Assembly: GCA_963678305.2 (NCBI GenBank)
Contig: CAXXVV010000015.1
Location: forward strand, 248,001 to 312,000
Direction of reading: 5' to 3'
Source: G963676655 sp963678305
GTDB taxonomy: Bacteria > Verrucomicrobiota > Lentisphaeria > Victivallales > Victivallaceae
DNA: 64,000 bases
The notes below the pieces were generated by a model. It was not told where the DNA came from and did not search any database. It saw nothing but the letters and a program-made list of their open reading frames with translations. Positions 16,768 through 27,531 of this stretch are shown piece by piece. Positions within the stretch are counted from its first letter, which is position 1. Every line of letters starts with the position of its first letter. A program made the position numbers and the translations under genes.

Positions 16768-18495
16768 TTACATCTTCAAGGTTGAGAGGTTAATCAGTGC
16801 GGCAAACATCATGTCCAATTGCCGTTGCTTGACCTTGACGGTTTTGGTATCCCTGCTCTCCGGCGGATTGAAGACCAGGTCATTGGCTGGAGCCGACAAG
16901 TTCCAGTGAGAGAAATTGATTACCCCGCTGGTCTTCCGGTTTTTAAAGACCATTTTCAACGGCCTGGCGTCATCGCTCAAATATACCTCAAGTTTGTCTT
17001 TTTTGGTCGAGATTGTCATCAGGCTGCCCCGTGGCTTCTGTGGTTTAACCTTTATTCGCAACCATTTTTCCATCGGCTGAAGCATGCCGTGAGAGGCCAG
17101 CATCAGTATTCCGGAGATCATTTGCTGGTACTGAAATATTCTGGCGGAAATATATTGGGCCGGATTACTTTTCAAATTCACCTGTTCACTGCCCAGGTAT
17201 ATTGTTTTATCAGGTCCAAGCAGCCACGGACTGTTGCCGTATCCCAGAGCTATCCGGCTGACTTCTCCGCCCAGAGGATTTTTCGGCATGCTAAGGTTCA
17301 ATCTGAGCTTGCGGTCGTTGCCGCGGAAAAGTTTAATTTCTCCTTTGACATTCTTTTTGTTTTTTGCTTTGAAATCAAAATCAGCGCTGATGAAGAAACA
17401 TTTGCCCACATCCGGTTTGAAGCATACCAGACGGTTCAGCTGGGAGAAAAATTTTTGCGCGGTCTTTTTGCTGTCGGTAAGGTTGGCTGCATAATGTGGA
17501 ACCGTCGAGTCGCGGAACAGTTCGACAAATTGCTGAAGCAAGCCGGGCAGGGCGATAATAGCCGAGTAATGCCCCAAACCTTTCAGGGTGGTCATTTTAT
17601 TTTTCATGCCGCATTTTTCAGCCAGCTCTTCAGAACAGATTGCAGGGATTACTTCATCATCCGAGGCCGTGACCATCATAAGTTTGCCGGCTGCCGCCCG
17701 GGCTGCCAGATGTTTTGTATTGTTTATGGGATCGGTACTGTCCATCGCGGCAATAATATAATCACGGTCTTTTCCTTTGGTGCGATCAATCAACTGCCGG
17801 ATACTGCTGGTTTCCCGGGAATGCCCGATAAATTTGTTCCAGTCGCCGCCGCCGAGCAGCAGGACAACTTTATCCGGTCGCTGATCACGTCCGGCAACCG
17901 TTGCGCCGGTTATTGCCCCCAGACTGGTGCCGAGCAGATTTACCTTGGCCGGGTTGACTTCCGGGCGGCTGCTCATTACATCGACCGTCCGGATTGCGTC
18001 GGTAACGCCTTGTTTGAATGCTTCCGCCAGAATCAGCGCCGCTTCAGGTCGTTTAAGCATTTTTGAGCGACTGCCATAGGGGTTGCGTTCATGGAAGATC
18101 GGCATCAGGCACATCATGGCCGGAATGCCGTTTGAAGCAAAATAAGCACAGGTCATTTTGGTCAGCGCGCCGTTGCCGCCGAGGATATGCAGGCAGACAA
18201 CGCCCGGACGCGGTTTCTGCTGTCCTTTCAGAATATCGGACGGGACATAGTAGTAACTGATGATGTTTCCGAAGTTTACTCTGCCGCCGATGCCCGGATA
18301 TTCGAGTCGGTAAATCGTGTATTTCGGCGTTGTTTCATAAAGTTTGATAGAGTAATTGAATTTATCGCCATTGAAACTTTTTTCAACCGGGACGGATAAT
18401 GTTTTGCTTTCGACAGGGAGGACTACGTTTGAAGCATTGACCGTGTTTCTCGCAAACATTACACAACAAGTCAGCAACAGAAATATTTTTTTCAT
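16768..18495 (-). CDS. Secreted alpha/beta hydrolase (acetyl-xylan-esterase/dienelactone-hydrolase-like)
   Basis: Product of 575 residues with an N-terminal signal peptide (MKKIFLLLTCCVMFARNTVN). The alpha/beta-hydrolase core spans about 60-330: oxyanion region VVCLHILGGNG, nucleophile elbow LLGTSLGA with Ser191, acid in VTASDDEVIP (about 279-280) and His about 309 in KGLGHYSAI. The last 230 residues are beta-rich and resemble no family I know. Such proteins commonly deacylate plant or mucin glycans; here that is inference. The promoter region upstream (18496-18637) is shared with the end of ispH. Confidence 0.85.
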   Translation of the reverse strand: MKKIFLLLTCCVMFARNTVNASNVVLPVESKTLSVPVEKSFNGDKFNYSIKLYETTPKYTIYRLEYPGIGGRVNFGNIISYYYVPSDILKGQQKPRPGVVCLHILGGNGALTKMTCAYFASNGIPAMMCLMPIFHERNPYGSRSKMLKRPEAALILAEAFKQGVTDAIRTVDVMSSRPEVNPAKVNLLGTSLGAITGATVAGRDQRPDKVVLLLGGGDWNKFIGHSRETSSIRQLIDRTKGKDRDYIIAAMDSTDPINNTKHLAARAAAGKLMMVTASDDEVIPAICSEELAEKCGMKNKMTTLKGLGHYSAIIALPGLLQQFVELFRDSTVPHYAANLTDSKKTAQKFFSQLNRLVCFKPDVGKCFFISADFDFKAKNKKNVKGEIKLFRGNDRKLRLNLSMPKNPLGGEVSRIALGYGNSPWLLGPDKTIYLGSEQVNLKSNPAQYISARIFQYQQMISGILMLASHGMLQPMEKWLRIKVKPQKPRGSLMTISTKKDKLEVYLSDDARPLKMVFKNRKTSGVINFSHWNLSAPANDLVFNPPESRDTKTVKVKQRQLDMMFAALINLSTLKM

Positions 18496-18637
18496 GACAC
18501 CAGCTTTATTTTACACATATATTATCAAAGAAGGTCGGATCACAAACTATACAAGGAATTTTCATTTTGTCAAGTCGAAGCATCGTTGTTCAGGTTGATG
18601 GTTCGATTACTGCAAGCATTTTCTTGAGACAAAATCA

Positions 18638-19578
18638 TTATTGTTTTTTCGGAACGTCTTTGTCGGGGAATTCCGGCAGTTTGAAGTTCAATTCCTCTTT
18701 GGCTGAGATGACAGATCCGGCGAAGGTTCGACCATTATTCTCCAACTGTTCGACCAGTTCGCTTACCAGATATTCCGGAGCGCTGGCGCCGGCGGTTATA
18801 CCGATATTGGATTTTGCGTTCAGGATATCCGCCGGTAATTCAGCGGCGCTGTTGATCAGGATGGCGTTGACGCCGCACTTTTCAGCGGTTTCCCGTAACC
18901 GGTTCGAATTGGAGCTGTTTTGCGAGCCGATGACAATAATGTCCGAACATCTTTTGCACAGTTCTTTGACCGCTTCCTGACGGTTTTTGGTCGCGTAGCA
19001 GATTCCTTCAACTGTTTCCAATTGCGGAATTATGGTTTTCATGGCGGCAATAATTTCCGCGGTGTCATCCGGGCTCAATGTGGTCTGGGTCAGGCAGACG
19101 CAGCGATGCGGGCAATCAGTTCGAGGCAGCAATTGGGCTTCGGATACGTTTTCAATGACGTTGGCCCGATTGTCGATGCGCCCCATGGTCCCGACGATTT
19201 CCGGATGGCCGCGATGCCCGATCAGGTAGATGTCGGCATTGTCATGGTGTAGCTTTTCGGCTTTTGCATGAATCTTTTTTACAAGAGGGCAGGTGGCATC
19301 GATTAATTTCAGGTTCCGTTCCGCCGCCGCCTTTTCGATCCGGGCCGCCGCGCCGTGAGCACTCAGGATCAGCACACTGCCGTGCGGGACGTTTTCCATT
19401 GATTCTACGAAACAAACGCCCCGCTGTTTTAATTCTTTGACAATAAAATCATTGTGAACTATTTCATGGTAGACATAGATTGGCGGAGGGAAATGAATCA
19501 GGGCTTGTTCGACTGCATCGAGGGCGCGTCTGACTCCGGCGCAGAAGCCGCGCGGTTCAGCCAGATATATTTTTCCGC

Positions 19579-19582
<4 letters not shown>
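18638..19582 (-). CDS. ispH: 4-hydroxy-3-methylbut-2-enyl diphosphate reductase
   Basis: Product of 314 residues, catalysing the last step of the MEP isoprenoid pathway (HMBPP to IPP and DMAPP) with a 4Fe-4S cluster. The three cluster cysteines are visible: Cys14 (PRGFCAGV), Cys98 (IDATCPLV) and Cys195 (EGICYATKNRQ). Conserved histidines lie at 43 (HEIVHND), 76 (LSAHGA) and 126 (GHRGHPEIVG), with Glu128. Its ATG overlaps the stop of the upstream ABC ATPase by four bases, so it is the last gene of the argG operon. Full length; no anomaly. Confidence 0.97.
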
Positions 19583-20246
<664 letters not shown>

Positions 20247-20250
<4 letters not shown>

Positions 20251-21554
20251 TTTTTCTGGTTCCCGTCTGTCTTCGATATCGTCTGTGCGGTGTTCCCGCC
20301 TCCGGTCAATTTCTTATGCACGGTTTTGAGCCCGAATCCCGCGAAAAAAATCAGGATAGCTGCCAGCGCACCGCGCATCAGCCAGCCGTCGGCTTTCTCC
20401 TTGAGCTCTTTTTTGTTCAACAGAAAGATCAGGCTCAATGCCAGCAGCGGCATGAAACATGCCCCGACTATCGAGTACAGCATCTGCACTCCTTTGAATC
20501 CGAACGGCACGATCGCCATCGGTACAATCGCCAGAGCGTAAAGGTATATCCGGTACGGCCGGCTTTCCTCTTTTACTATAGCATCAATATCTGTTTTGCG
20601 ACGGCATTTAACGTAAAAATCGGCAAAAATATACGGCACGCTTTGCCAGACTCCGAGCAGGCTGCTGAAAACGGCGGCCCAGGCTCCGATCAGAAACATC
20701 CAGCGGGCGGCCGGACCGACTTCCTGTCCGAAGCAATGTCCGAGCGTAGCGATCAGTTTAGCCCCGCTGCCGGAAACCTGAATGCGGCTGCCGATGATCA
20801 CCATCGCCATGCCGAACAGCGCGGTCGCGAAGTACCCGGAAAAGAGGTCCCAGCGGCATTTTTTCAAATCCGATTCGCTGGAGCGGCCTTCCTCGCGGAT
20901 CCAGTACCCGTAACAGATAATGGTCAGGGTGCCGCCGACTCCGCCGGTCAGGGCCACGGTCCAGGCCAGGCCGTTTGAACCGAGTTTGGGGATGTGCGGG
21001 ATCAGGATGCCTTTGATTATCGCCGCCCAGTCCGGCCCGACCATGACCGTACAGGTCAGGACCGTGACGAACATGATCAGGATAAAGAGCTTCATGATCC
21101 GCTGAAACAGATGGTAGCCGCCGAAACGGACCAGGATCAACCCGAGCAAAGATTGGATGCCGCCGTAAACGAGTTTGGCGTATAATGGCTGATCGAACAG
21201 CGGCAGCATGGCGTGCAGGGTGATGGCGCAGGCGCTGATCAGCGCCGCTCCGACAACTAAGCTCCACGGAATTAAGTAGAGCGGAAAGGCAAACGTCGTA
21301 AACGAACGCCAACGGTCCATACTGCCTTCAAGGATGGTTTTGCCGGTAATCAGCTGGTATTTTGTAAAACAGACGGAAAGCAGCAGTTTCATTGCGGCCC
21401 CGAGCAATACCGCCCAGAGAATCGCGGTCCCGAGCTGACTGCCGGCAAAAGCGCCGGTAGCCAGATCGCCGGCCCCGACGCCGGTTGCCGCGACCATAAA
21501 GCCGGGGCCCAGCATGGCCGTCCACTCAAAAAACTTGCGTGTTCCCGTCCTCAA
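20247..21554 (-). CDS. Nramp-like membrane transporter lacking canonical metal-site motifs
   Basis: Product of 435 residues with about 11 membrane helices. The opening GPGFMVAATGVGAGDLATGA has the Nramp first-helix layout but with GAGD in place of DPGN, and the helix-6 MPH motif is replaced (GGTLTIICYGYW). It belongs to Nramp relatives whose substrate is uncertain, so manganese or iron transport should not be assumed. The start is probably TTG at 21554, 15 bases after argG; a GGGG-rich stretch serves as a weak ribosome site. The next ATG would cut into the first helix. Second gene of the argG-ispH operon. Confidence 0.85.
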
Positions 21555-21569
21555 TCCAGCCCCGCTTGA

Positions 21570-22766
21570 TTAATAGCGGTGCTGTTTGCTGTTGGCCAGC
21601 ATCTGCAGACGCAGCGAGTTGAGTTTGATGAAGCCTTCAGCGTCTTTCTGATTGTAGACTTCCTCTTCCTCGAATGAGCATATTTCTTCGTCGTAAATGC
21701 TGTATTCTGATCTGCGGCCGTTTACATGGCAGCCGCCTTTGAACAGCTTGACCCGGACTTCGCCGGTGACAAATTTCTGGCTTTCAGTAATTGCGGCCTG
21801 GAGCATTTCACGTTCCGGCGCGAACCAGAAACCGTTGTAGACCATGCGTGCATACTGCGGAATGAAGCTGTCACGCAGGAACATGACTTCGCGGTCCATA
21901 GTGATGGTTTCCAGAGCGCGGTGGGCGTGATGCAGAATCGTGCCGCCGGGAGTTTCATAAACGCCGCGGGATTTCATGCCCACGAAACGGTTTTCAGCAA
22001 TATCGATCCGGCCGACCGCGTGACGGCAGCCGATAGCATTGAGTTTACGCATCAGGTTGGCGGGGGACAGCGCTTCGCAGTTGACCGCGACCGGATTGCC
22101 TTTTTCAAATGTAATGACGACTTCTTCCGGGGTATCTTCGGCTTGTGACAGCGGCCGGGTCATTACCCACATGTCTTCCGGCGGGGCGTTCCACGGATCT
22201 TCCAGAATGCCGCCTTCAAAACTGATATGGAGCAGGTTGCGGTCCATGCTGTAGGGTTTTTCCTTGGTGGAAGTAACCGGAATATCATTTTTCCGGGCGT
22301 ATTCGATCAGGTCGGTCCGGCCTTTGAATTCCCATTCGCGCCACGGGGCGATAACTTTGATGCCGGGCTGCATGGCGTAAGCGGCCAGCTCGAAACGAAC
22401 CTGGTCGTTGCCTTTGCCGGTCGCGCCGTGACAGATAGCGTCCGCGCCTTCGGCCCGGGCGATTTCGACCAGGCGTTTGCCGATCAGCGGACGGGCGATG
22501 GAAGTGCCGAGCAGATAAGTGCCTTCGTAGATGGCGTTTGCCTGCATCATCGGGAATATGAAGTCTTTGGCAAATTCTTCGTTCAGATCTTCGACGTAAC
22601 ACTTGGTCGCGCCGGTTTTGATCGCTTTTTCCTCAACTCCGTTGAGCTCCTCTTCCTGGCCGACGTCGGCACAGAAACCGATTACTTCGGCGTTATATTT
22701 TTCTTTGACCCACTTGACGATGATCGAGGTATCAAGTCCGCCTGAATATGCGACAACAACTTTCAT
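21570..22766 (-). CDS. argG: Argininosuccinate synthase
   Basis: Product of 398 residues, joining citrulline and aspartate with ATP in arginine synthesis. The PP-loop motif AYSGGLDTS is at residues 6-14; further conserved blocks are GTYLLGTSIARPL, HGATGKGNDQVRFE, TKEKPYSMDRNLLHIS and YETPGGTILHHAHRALE. The ATG at 22766 has AAGGTG 7 bases upstream; an in-frame ATG at 22802 lacks this and would add 12 atypical residues. First gene of a tight operon with an Nramp-like transporter, an ABC ATPase and ispH. Confidence 0.98.
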   Translation of the reverse strand: MKVVVAYSGGLDTSIIVKWVKEKYNAEVIGFCADVGQEEELNGVEEKAIKTGATKCYVEDLNEEFAKDFIFPMMQANAIYEGTYLLGTSIARPLIGKRLVEIARAEGADAICHGATGKGNDQVRFELAAYAMQPGIKVIAPWREWEFKGRTDLIEYARKNDIPVTSTKEKPYSMDRNLLHISFEGGILEDPWNAPPEDMWVMTRPLSQAEDTPEEVVITFEKGNPVAVNCEALSPANLMRKLNAIGCRHAVGRIDIAENRFVGMKSRGVYETPGGTILHHAHRALETITMDREVMFLRDSFIPQYARMVYNGFWFAPEREMLQAAITESQKFVTGEVRVKLFKGGCHVNGRRSEYSIYDEEICSFEEEEVYNQKDAEGFIKLNSLRLQMLANSKQHRY

Positions 22767-22842
22767 GATTTCACCTTTATTTATATGGTTAAAATTGATC
22801 AAAAAATAAGCAAAAAGTAATTTACATTAAAAATGTGTTTTA

Positions 22843-23003
22843 TCAAGTTGCAAGACCATAAAAAGCCGTGGCTTTCCAGCGTTTTGAACCACGAAAACCA
22901 CGAAAAGACACGAAAGATTATATTAATCACGGAAAAACACAGAAAAGCACTGAAATTAAAACTACGAAAGACAGCCGAAAGCGCATCGCATTTTCACTTG
23001 TCC
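22843..23003. repeat. Dispersed repeat, class A, copy 1 (CACGAAA-rich)
   Basis: Starts with AAGTTGCAAG and contains many CACGAAA/CACGGAAA/CACAGAAA units, ending near a TTTTCACTTGTC segment. Nearly identical to 27630-27790, with a shorter relative at 33353-33500. It occupies the space between argG and the GntR-LacI gene and contains no credible gene. Confidence 0.8.
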
Positions 23004-23118
23004 AGTTCAATTGAATGATGCGGTCGAACAACAGTGGGGGCCGGGCTTTTTAAGGTGGTTTAATACTGTCGCTGAACATAAGAGGAGTTTTTTATTAAAA
23101 AAATATGTTATATTGGTA

Positions 23119-23147
23119 TTGACAAATTCGTTAACTAAATATATATT
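23119..23147 (+). promoter_or_regulatory. Promoter of the GntR-LacI/prepilin/DUF4838 group
   Basis: A consensus TTGACA (23119-23124), a 17-base spacer and TATATT (23142-23147), placed about 60 bases before the regulator start codon. The -10 box lies in the left arm of a 42-bp dyad. Confidence 0.7.
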
Positions 23148-23178
23148 CAGTCATAGTTGTATGATTACATATATATTT
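23137..23178. promoter_or_regulatory. 42-bp interrupted dyad, candidate autoregulatory operator
   Basis: Outer arms AAATATATA (23137-23145) and TATATATTT (23170-23178) and inner arms TCATA (23151-23155) and TATGA (23160-23164) share one centre at 23157.5. The dyad covers the -10 box and the expected transcription start, the usual place for repressor binding. Confidence 0.65.
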
Positions 23179-23210
23179 AATTGGTGATTAGTGATAGGAG
23201 TTGTGTTAAT

Positions 23211-24296
23211 ATGGCAAATACGGCGACATGTCAAACAAGGAAATCTTCAAAATGGCAAAAGGTATACGACCATTTGCGTGAAGATATTATGAATGGGAAA
23301 TATGCTGACAAGGCGGAGTTTTTTACTTTAAAACAACTTTGCCTGAAATACAATATCAGTAATATTACGGCCCAGAGGATATTCAAGGAGCTTAAACTTA
23401 CGGGGTTGATTGCTACTACCGGCCGGCGCGGTACGATTGTGACCAACAGTAATAAAGCCAACAGGATTTTGCTATGTTTGTTTAAATCAGATGATCCGAG
23501 AAACGATCCTTTTAAAATAGATGCGAGCTATCGTTATTCAGAAGGTTTTTTGACTGCGAAAACGGATACTCCGTTTGAAGTGCTCCCGGTATCTGAAAAA
23601 TTTCTTCTTGATAATCTGAACGGTATTGAGGATGACGTTATTATTTCTTCTAATATCCTGTTGGATGTAAAAGATAATTCAGTTGAGTTGAATCAAAAAT
23701 ATGTTGAAATCCTCAAAGATAAAATCAAGCCGGTAATAATTCACAGCTTCAACGGACTTCAAGACTTTCCTATGGTGGGGATTGATTATTACCAGGGGTT
23801 TTATAATGCGACAACTTATCTTTTGAATAAAGGTCATAAAAAAATAAGTTTTTTGATGACCAGTAAAAATATCTGGCATACCCCCAGGTTAAAAGGTTAT
23901 ATGGACGCACTTGAAGATAATGGCTATATTTACGACAATGATTTAATTCGATTGGTCCCCCCGGGATGTTCGGATGATGATTGGGGCATTGTCAATGATT
24001 TGCTGTGCGATAAGTCGCCTTCCGCGGTGATATGTTCATCAGACTATCTGGCGCTGAGGGTACATGCCGTATGTAAGAAAAACGGCGTGAAAATTCCTGA
24101 TGATCTCGCAATTATGGGGTTTGACAATATTGGCGAAAGCCAGCTGGTTGAACCGGGCTTGACGACTATGGACAGTCATTTAAAAAAATTTGGTGAAATT
24201 GCGATCGGCTTGCTCGAACGTCGCCGCGCCGGGTTTAATATCAATAATGAAAATATAAAAATACTTCCGACTTTAATCGAAAGAAAAACAACATAA
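23211..24296 (+). CDS. GntR-type winged-helix / LacI-type sugar-binding chimeric regulator
   Basis: Product of 361 residues from the ATG at 23211 (AGGAG 10 bases upstream). Residues about 12-80 are a GntR winged helix (KWQKVYDHLREDIMNGKY, TLKQLCLKYNISNITAQRIF). Residues about 85-360 are the periplasmic-binding-protein-like effector domain of LacI proteins, with VGIDYYQGFYNATTYLLNKG, AVICSSDYLALRV and IPDDLAIMGFDNIGES. Such chimeras (AraR-like layout) respond to sugars. It is followed after 47 bases by a prepilin-like gene and then a DUF4838 protein, which it probably controls together with itself through the upstream dyad. Confidence 0.92.
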   Translation: MANTATCQTRKSSKWQKVYDHLREDIMNGKYADKAEFFTLKQLCLKYNISNITAQRIFKELKLTGLIATTGRRGTIVTNSNKANRILLCLFKSDDPRNDPFKIDASYRYSEGFLTAKTDTPFEVLPVSEKFLLDNLNGIEDDVIISSNILLDVKDNSVELNQKYVEILKDKIKPVIIHSFNGLQDFPMVGIDYYQGFYNATTYLLNKGHKKISFLMTSKNIWHTPRLKGYMDALEDNGYIYDNDLIRLVPPGCSDDDWGIVNDLLCDKSPSAVICSSDYLALRVHAVCKKNGVKIPDDLAIMGFDNIGESQLVEPGLTTMDSHLKKFGEIAIGLLERRRAGFNINNENIKILPTLIERKTT

Positions 24297-24343
24297 TCAT
24301 AAAAATCATCATAGAAAGTAGAAAAAGACAAGGACTGGTAAAA

Positions 24344-25132
24344 ATGAAATCAGAAAATGAAAAAACACGAGTAGTAATTGTTAACGCCTCCGGATTGTTT
24401 ACGCTTATAGAGCTTTTAGTTGTGATAGCTATTATTGCTATACTTGCCAGCATGTTGCTGCCGGCCCTTAACAAGGCAAGGGAAAATGCCAAACGCAGCG
24501 CTTGTATGAACAACCAGAAGCAGTTGAGTATGGCATTTATACAGTACAGCAATGATTTTGATTATTTTCCCATTCCCTATTATTCCTCATATTCACCGGC
24601 GCCTTCTGGGGCCAATCCGTGGTGGGGGCAATACTCATGGAACCATTGTTTGTATGACAATAAATATGTTTCCGAACCGGGTCTTAAAAAAATAGTGGCC
24701 TGTCCCAACACAGCGATGGTGAAAAGATCAAATTTGGCTACCCATGTACGAAGTTATGCGATGAATGCCGGTGCCAATGTTAATGACGACAACACCAGTT
24801 GTGCAACCTGGTCCGGAATATGTTATTTTGTTTCCAGTTCTTCCAATACGAGATATTTGCCAAATAAGATCTCTAAAATCCCCCAGGCGTCACGGACATT
24901 TATGCTGGTTGAAGATGCCGCCGTAAACGCCAGCGGATATACGAATAATCTTTGGGAGGGCGGTAATCGTTCCTATTCCTATAACAGCTATATACGCTCC
25001 TTATTGTATCCCGAAAATATAAGTTTGCATCCTGACGGCGGTAGAAGTTTTTCATTTGTTGACGGTCATGTTGATTATATAATGAAAGACAAAGACCGTA
25101 AGTATCAATGGACCCGGAATAATGATCACTAA
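24344..25132 (+). CDS. Prepilin-type cleavage/methylation protein (DUF1559-like pseudopilin)
   Basis: Product of 262 residues. A charged leader of 18 residues is followed by FTLIELLVVIAI and a helix ending LLPALNKARENAK. The residue before the cleavage site is Leu, with Gly one position earlier. The C-terminal part carries HPDGGRSFSFVDGHVDYI, the family's closing motif. AAGGA precedes the ATG. It is only 20 bases before the DUF4838 protein and 47 bases after the GntR-LacI regulator, so all three are likely one transcript. Such proteins are processed by a prepilin peptidase at the inner membrane; the assembly machinery is not in this window. Confidence 0.9.
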   Translation: MKSENEKTRVVIVNASGLFTLIELLVVIAIIAILASMLLPALNKARENAKRSACMNNQKQLSMAFIQYSNDFDYFPIPYYSSYSPAPSGANPWWGQYSWNHCLYDNKYVSEPGLKKIVACPNTAMVKRSNLATHVRSYAMNAGANVNDDNTSCATWSGICYFVSSSSNTRYLPNKISKIPQASRTFMLVEDAAVNASGYTNNLWEGGNRSYSYNSYIRSLLYPENISLHPDGGRSFSFVDGHVDYIMKDKDRKYQWTRNNDH

Positions 25133-25152
25133 GCACAATCAGGAGCAGAATA

Positions 25153-27531
25153 ATGTCATTGCGTTTTTTAATAATATTAACAGCGGTAGTTACTGTTTTT
25201 CCCGTTTTTGCTCAAAATTCCGGGTCCGTAAACACTTTTAAGGTGAAGCCATCCAATATTGTTATCCGGATACCTGTACAGGCAAATGCCGCCGTCAAGT
25301 TCGCGGCGGAGGAAATGCAAAAACATTTAGCTTTGATTGGTGGAACAAAACCTCGGATTGTTACTTCTGAGAGTTCCGAAAAGGACAAGTATATATTTTA
25401 TATAGGAATAAAATGTCCATCTGATACAACGCTATTGAAGACCGAGGAGGCGCGTTATAGAATCACCCCGAAGGCGGCATGGTTGTATGGAAAGGACCAG
25501 CTTGCAAAAAGTTCCAGTTCCAGGCTTGAACAGGTGACCGATTGGGTTAATTCTCGAGTAGGAACTTTATTTGCCGTATACAATTTCCTTGATCGGGAGT
25601 TTAAGGTGAGATGGATCGCCCCCGGCGATGACAATATTGTTTTTTCAAAGCAGAATCCTCTTCGACTCAACACTTCCGAACTGGACTGGCTGCCCAAGCT
25701 GAAAGTACGTTTGCTATGGTCGACTTCCTATGAAAATTGGTATTACAAAAGAATTTTAGCTGAAAAAAATATTCCACAAGCATTTAAGCTGAATCCGGAA
25801 CAATTGAAGCGGAGAAGGCTGGATGAAAGATTGTGGCAGAGAAGGATGCGAATGGGGCAGAGTGTTGTTTATAGCCATCGTCATGCGTTCACCCGATGGT
25901 GGCGGAAATACGGAGAAAAGCATCCGGAATTTTTTGCTCTGAATCCTCATGGAAAACGGGAGCCGTGGCGATCGAACGGGGAGCCGTCCAGAGTGTGCAT
26001 GTGCGTCAGCAACCCTCAGTTGCACAAAGAGGTCGTGCGTCAATGGCTGATTCGCAGAAAACACGATCCTGTCTGGAACGAGACAATCAATGTATGTGAA
26101 AATGACAGTTCCGGTTATTGTCATTGTGAAGAGTGCAAAAAACTTGATGTGCTTAAACCCGGAGAAGAATTTGGACAGCACATGACGGACCGTTACATAT
26201 ATTTTGCCAATAGCATTCTGCAGGAAGCGAGGAAAAAAGTTCCAGACGCCCAGGCATGTATGTTTGCATATATGGAATACCGGTATCCGCCCAGAAAATA
26301 CCGGATTGATAAGGATATAGTAATTTCATTTGTTCCCAAGTTATGGGATACGACAGAAGAACTGAATAATTTGTATTCGGCATGGCGCAAGATGGGGGCG
26401 AGAAAAATTTTGTTGCGAACCAATGGGATGCATGTCGATATCGGTTTGCCGATGGGGTTTGAAGAGAAGATTTTTAAGAACTTCAAGGTTGGAGTGAAAA
26501 ATCACATAACCGGCACCCGGTACGATGCCATTCAGAGTTTCTGGCCAAGCTCGGGAATAGTGAATTATGTACTCGCACGCGGTTTTTATGCGCCTGAAAA
26601 GAGTTTTGAATACTGGGAGCAGGAATATTGTAATACCTATGGCGCTGCCGGTAAATACGTGAAAGAATATTACCGGTATTGGCGTGAAAATATCTGGAAT
26701 AAACGGATTTACCCAAATCGGTTGAAGCTGGTGAAGTCTGGAGACGGTTTTTTGAGACAGGCTTTATATTGGTCGCGCGGGAAATATTATCATCAGGATG
26801 ATTTTGACAAAACTGATTCTATTTTGAAAGCCGCCGCCGCGTGTAAACTTAAAGCGGATGAGCGTGAGCGCTTGAATAAGCTTATATTAGCAAACCGGCA
26901 CGCCAGAAAATTATATCTTGCAATGCAAGCCGGATCTCAGTATCATTCAAATGGCGGCAATCAGAAAACTTGCCTCGAAAAGTTTGATCAGATCAAGGAT
27001 CTCAAGAAGTTCAGGCGGGAAAACAGGGACAAACTTGAATTCTGCTGGGGGCGTCTAATGCGGCATGAGAATATTTTTGCGGATGGCGCATCAGCGGTTT
27101 TGGATGACCTTACCCGTAATTATTCTGCTTTTTCACAGTTACCGGAGTTATGGTACTGCAAGCGGGCGGTAAATGAAGATTACTCCAATACGGATTTCAA
27201 TAAGTGGGGCACTATATCAACCCGGGATTTCTGGCAACATCGATTTAAAGGATACAAGGGAGTTGTCTGGTACGCGATGAATTTGCCGGATAAGAAGGTT
27301 TTTAATGATCAGAAAGTATTCCTTGTTTTCGGTAGCGTGCGTGGTATTTCATGGGTATATGTGAACGGCAAGCTGGTCGCTCAAGGGAAGAAGGATTGGC
27401 GGAAGCCGTTTGTGGTTCGCATAGACGAACACCTGAATGCAGCCGACAACAAATTAATAGTTAAAATCAAAGATGGGGGCGAGGCTAGCGGGATTTGGCG
27501 TCCGGTATGGATTTTTACAGAATCGAAATAA
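25153..27531 (+). CDS. Secreted DUF4838-type protein with C-terminal galactose-binding-like domain
   Basis: Product of 792 residues. Signal peptide at 1-20 (MSLRFLIILTAVVTVFPVFA). Residues about 30-150 resemble the alpha-glucuronidase-like N-terminal domain (ANAAVKFAAEEMQKHLALIG, then LFAVYNFLDREFKVRWIAPGDD). The middle (about 200-560) is the DUF4838 barrel, with ENDSSGYCHCEECKKLD as its characteristic cysteine-containing block. The last 140 residues form a GH2-like sugar-binding jelly roll (VFGSVRGISWVYVNGKLV). CAGGAG precedes the ATG. Inferred to be an extracellular glycan-degrading enzyme; no biochemical role is established for this family to my knowledge. Confidence 0.85.
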   Translation: MSLRFLIILTAVVTVFPVFAQNSGSVNTFKVKPSNIVIRIPVQANAAVKFAAEEMQKHLALIGGTKPRIVTSESSEKDKYIFYIGIKCPSDTTLLKTEEARYRITPKAAWLYGKDQLAKSSSSRLEQVTDWVNSRVGTLFAVYNFLDREFKVRWIAPGDDNIVFSKQNPLRLNTSELDWLPKLKVRLLWSTSYENWYYKRILAEKNIPQAFKLNPEQLKRRRLDERLWQRRMRMGQSVVYSHRHAFTRWWRKYGEKHPEFFALNPHGKREPWRSNGEPSRVCMCVSNPQLHKEVVRQWLIRRKHDPVWNETINVCENDSSGYCHCEECKKLDVLKPGEEFGQHMTDRYIYFANSILQEARKKVPDAQACMFAYMEYRYPPRKYRIDKDIVISFVPKLWDTTEELNNLYSAWRKMGARKILLRTNGMHVDIGLPMGFEEKIFKNFKVGVKNHITGTRYDAIQSFWPSSGIVNYVLARGFYAPEKSFEYWEQEYCNTYGAAGKYVKEYYRYWRENIWNKRIYPNRLKLVKSGDGFLRQALYWSRGKYYHQDDFDKTDSILKAAAACKLKADERERLNKLILANRHARKLYLAMQAGSQYHSNGGNQKTCLEKFDQIKDLKKFRRENRDKLEFCWGRLMRHENIFADGASAVLDDLTRNYSAFSQLPELWYCKRAVNEDYSNTDFNKWGTISTRDFWQHRFKGYKGVVWYAMNLPDKKVFNDQKVFLVFGSVRGISWVYVNGKLVAQGKKDWRKPFVVRIDEHLNAADNKLIVKIKDGGEASGIWRPVWIFTESK

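Noticed and set aside
16819..18066. Long plus-strand open frame opposite the alpha/beta hydrolase
   Set aside because: It is antisense to a gene with a signal peptide and a full catalytic triad, has no ribosome site, and its translation shows no known motif.
18895..18915. tRNA-like GGTTCGA segment
   Set aside because: It lies inside ispH and no cloverleaf can be drawn around it; no tRNA gene was found in the window.
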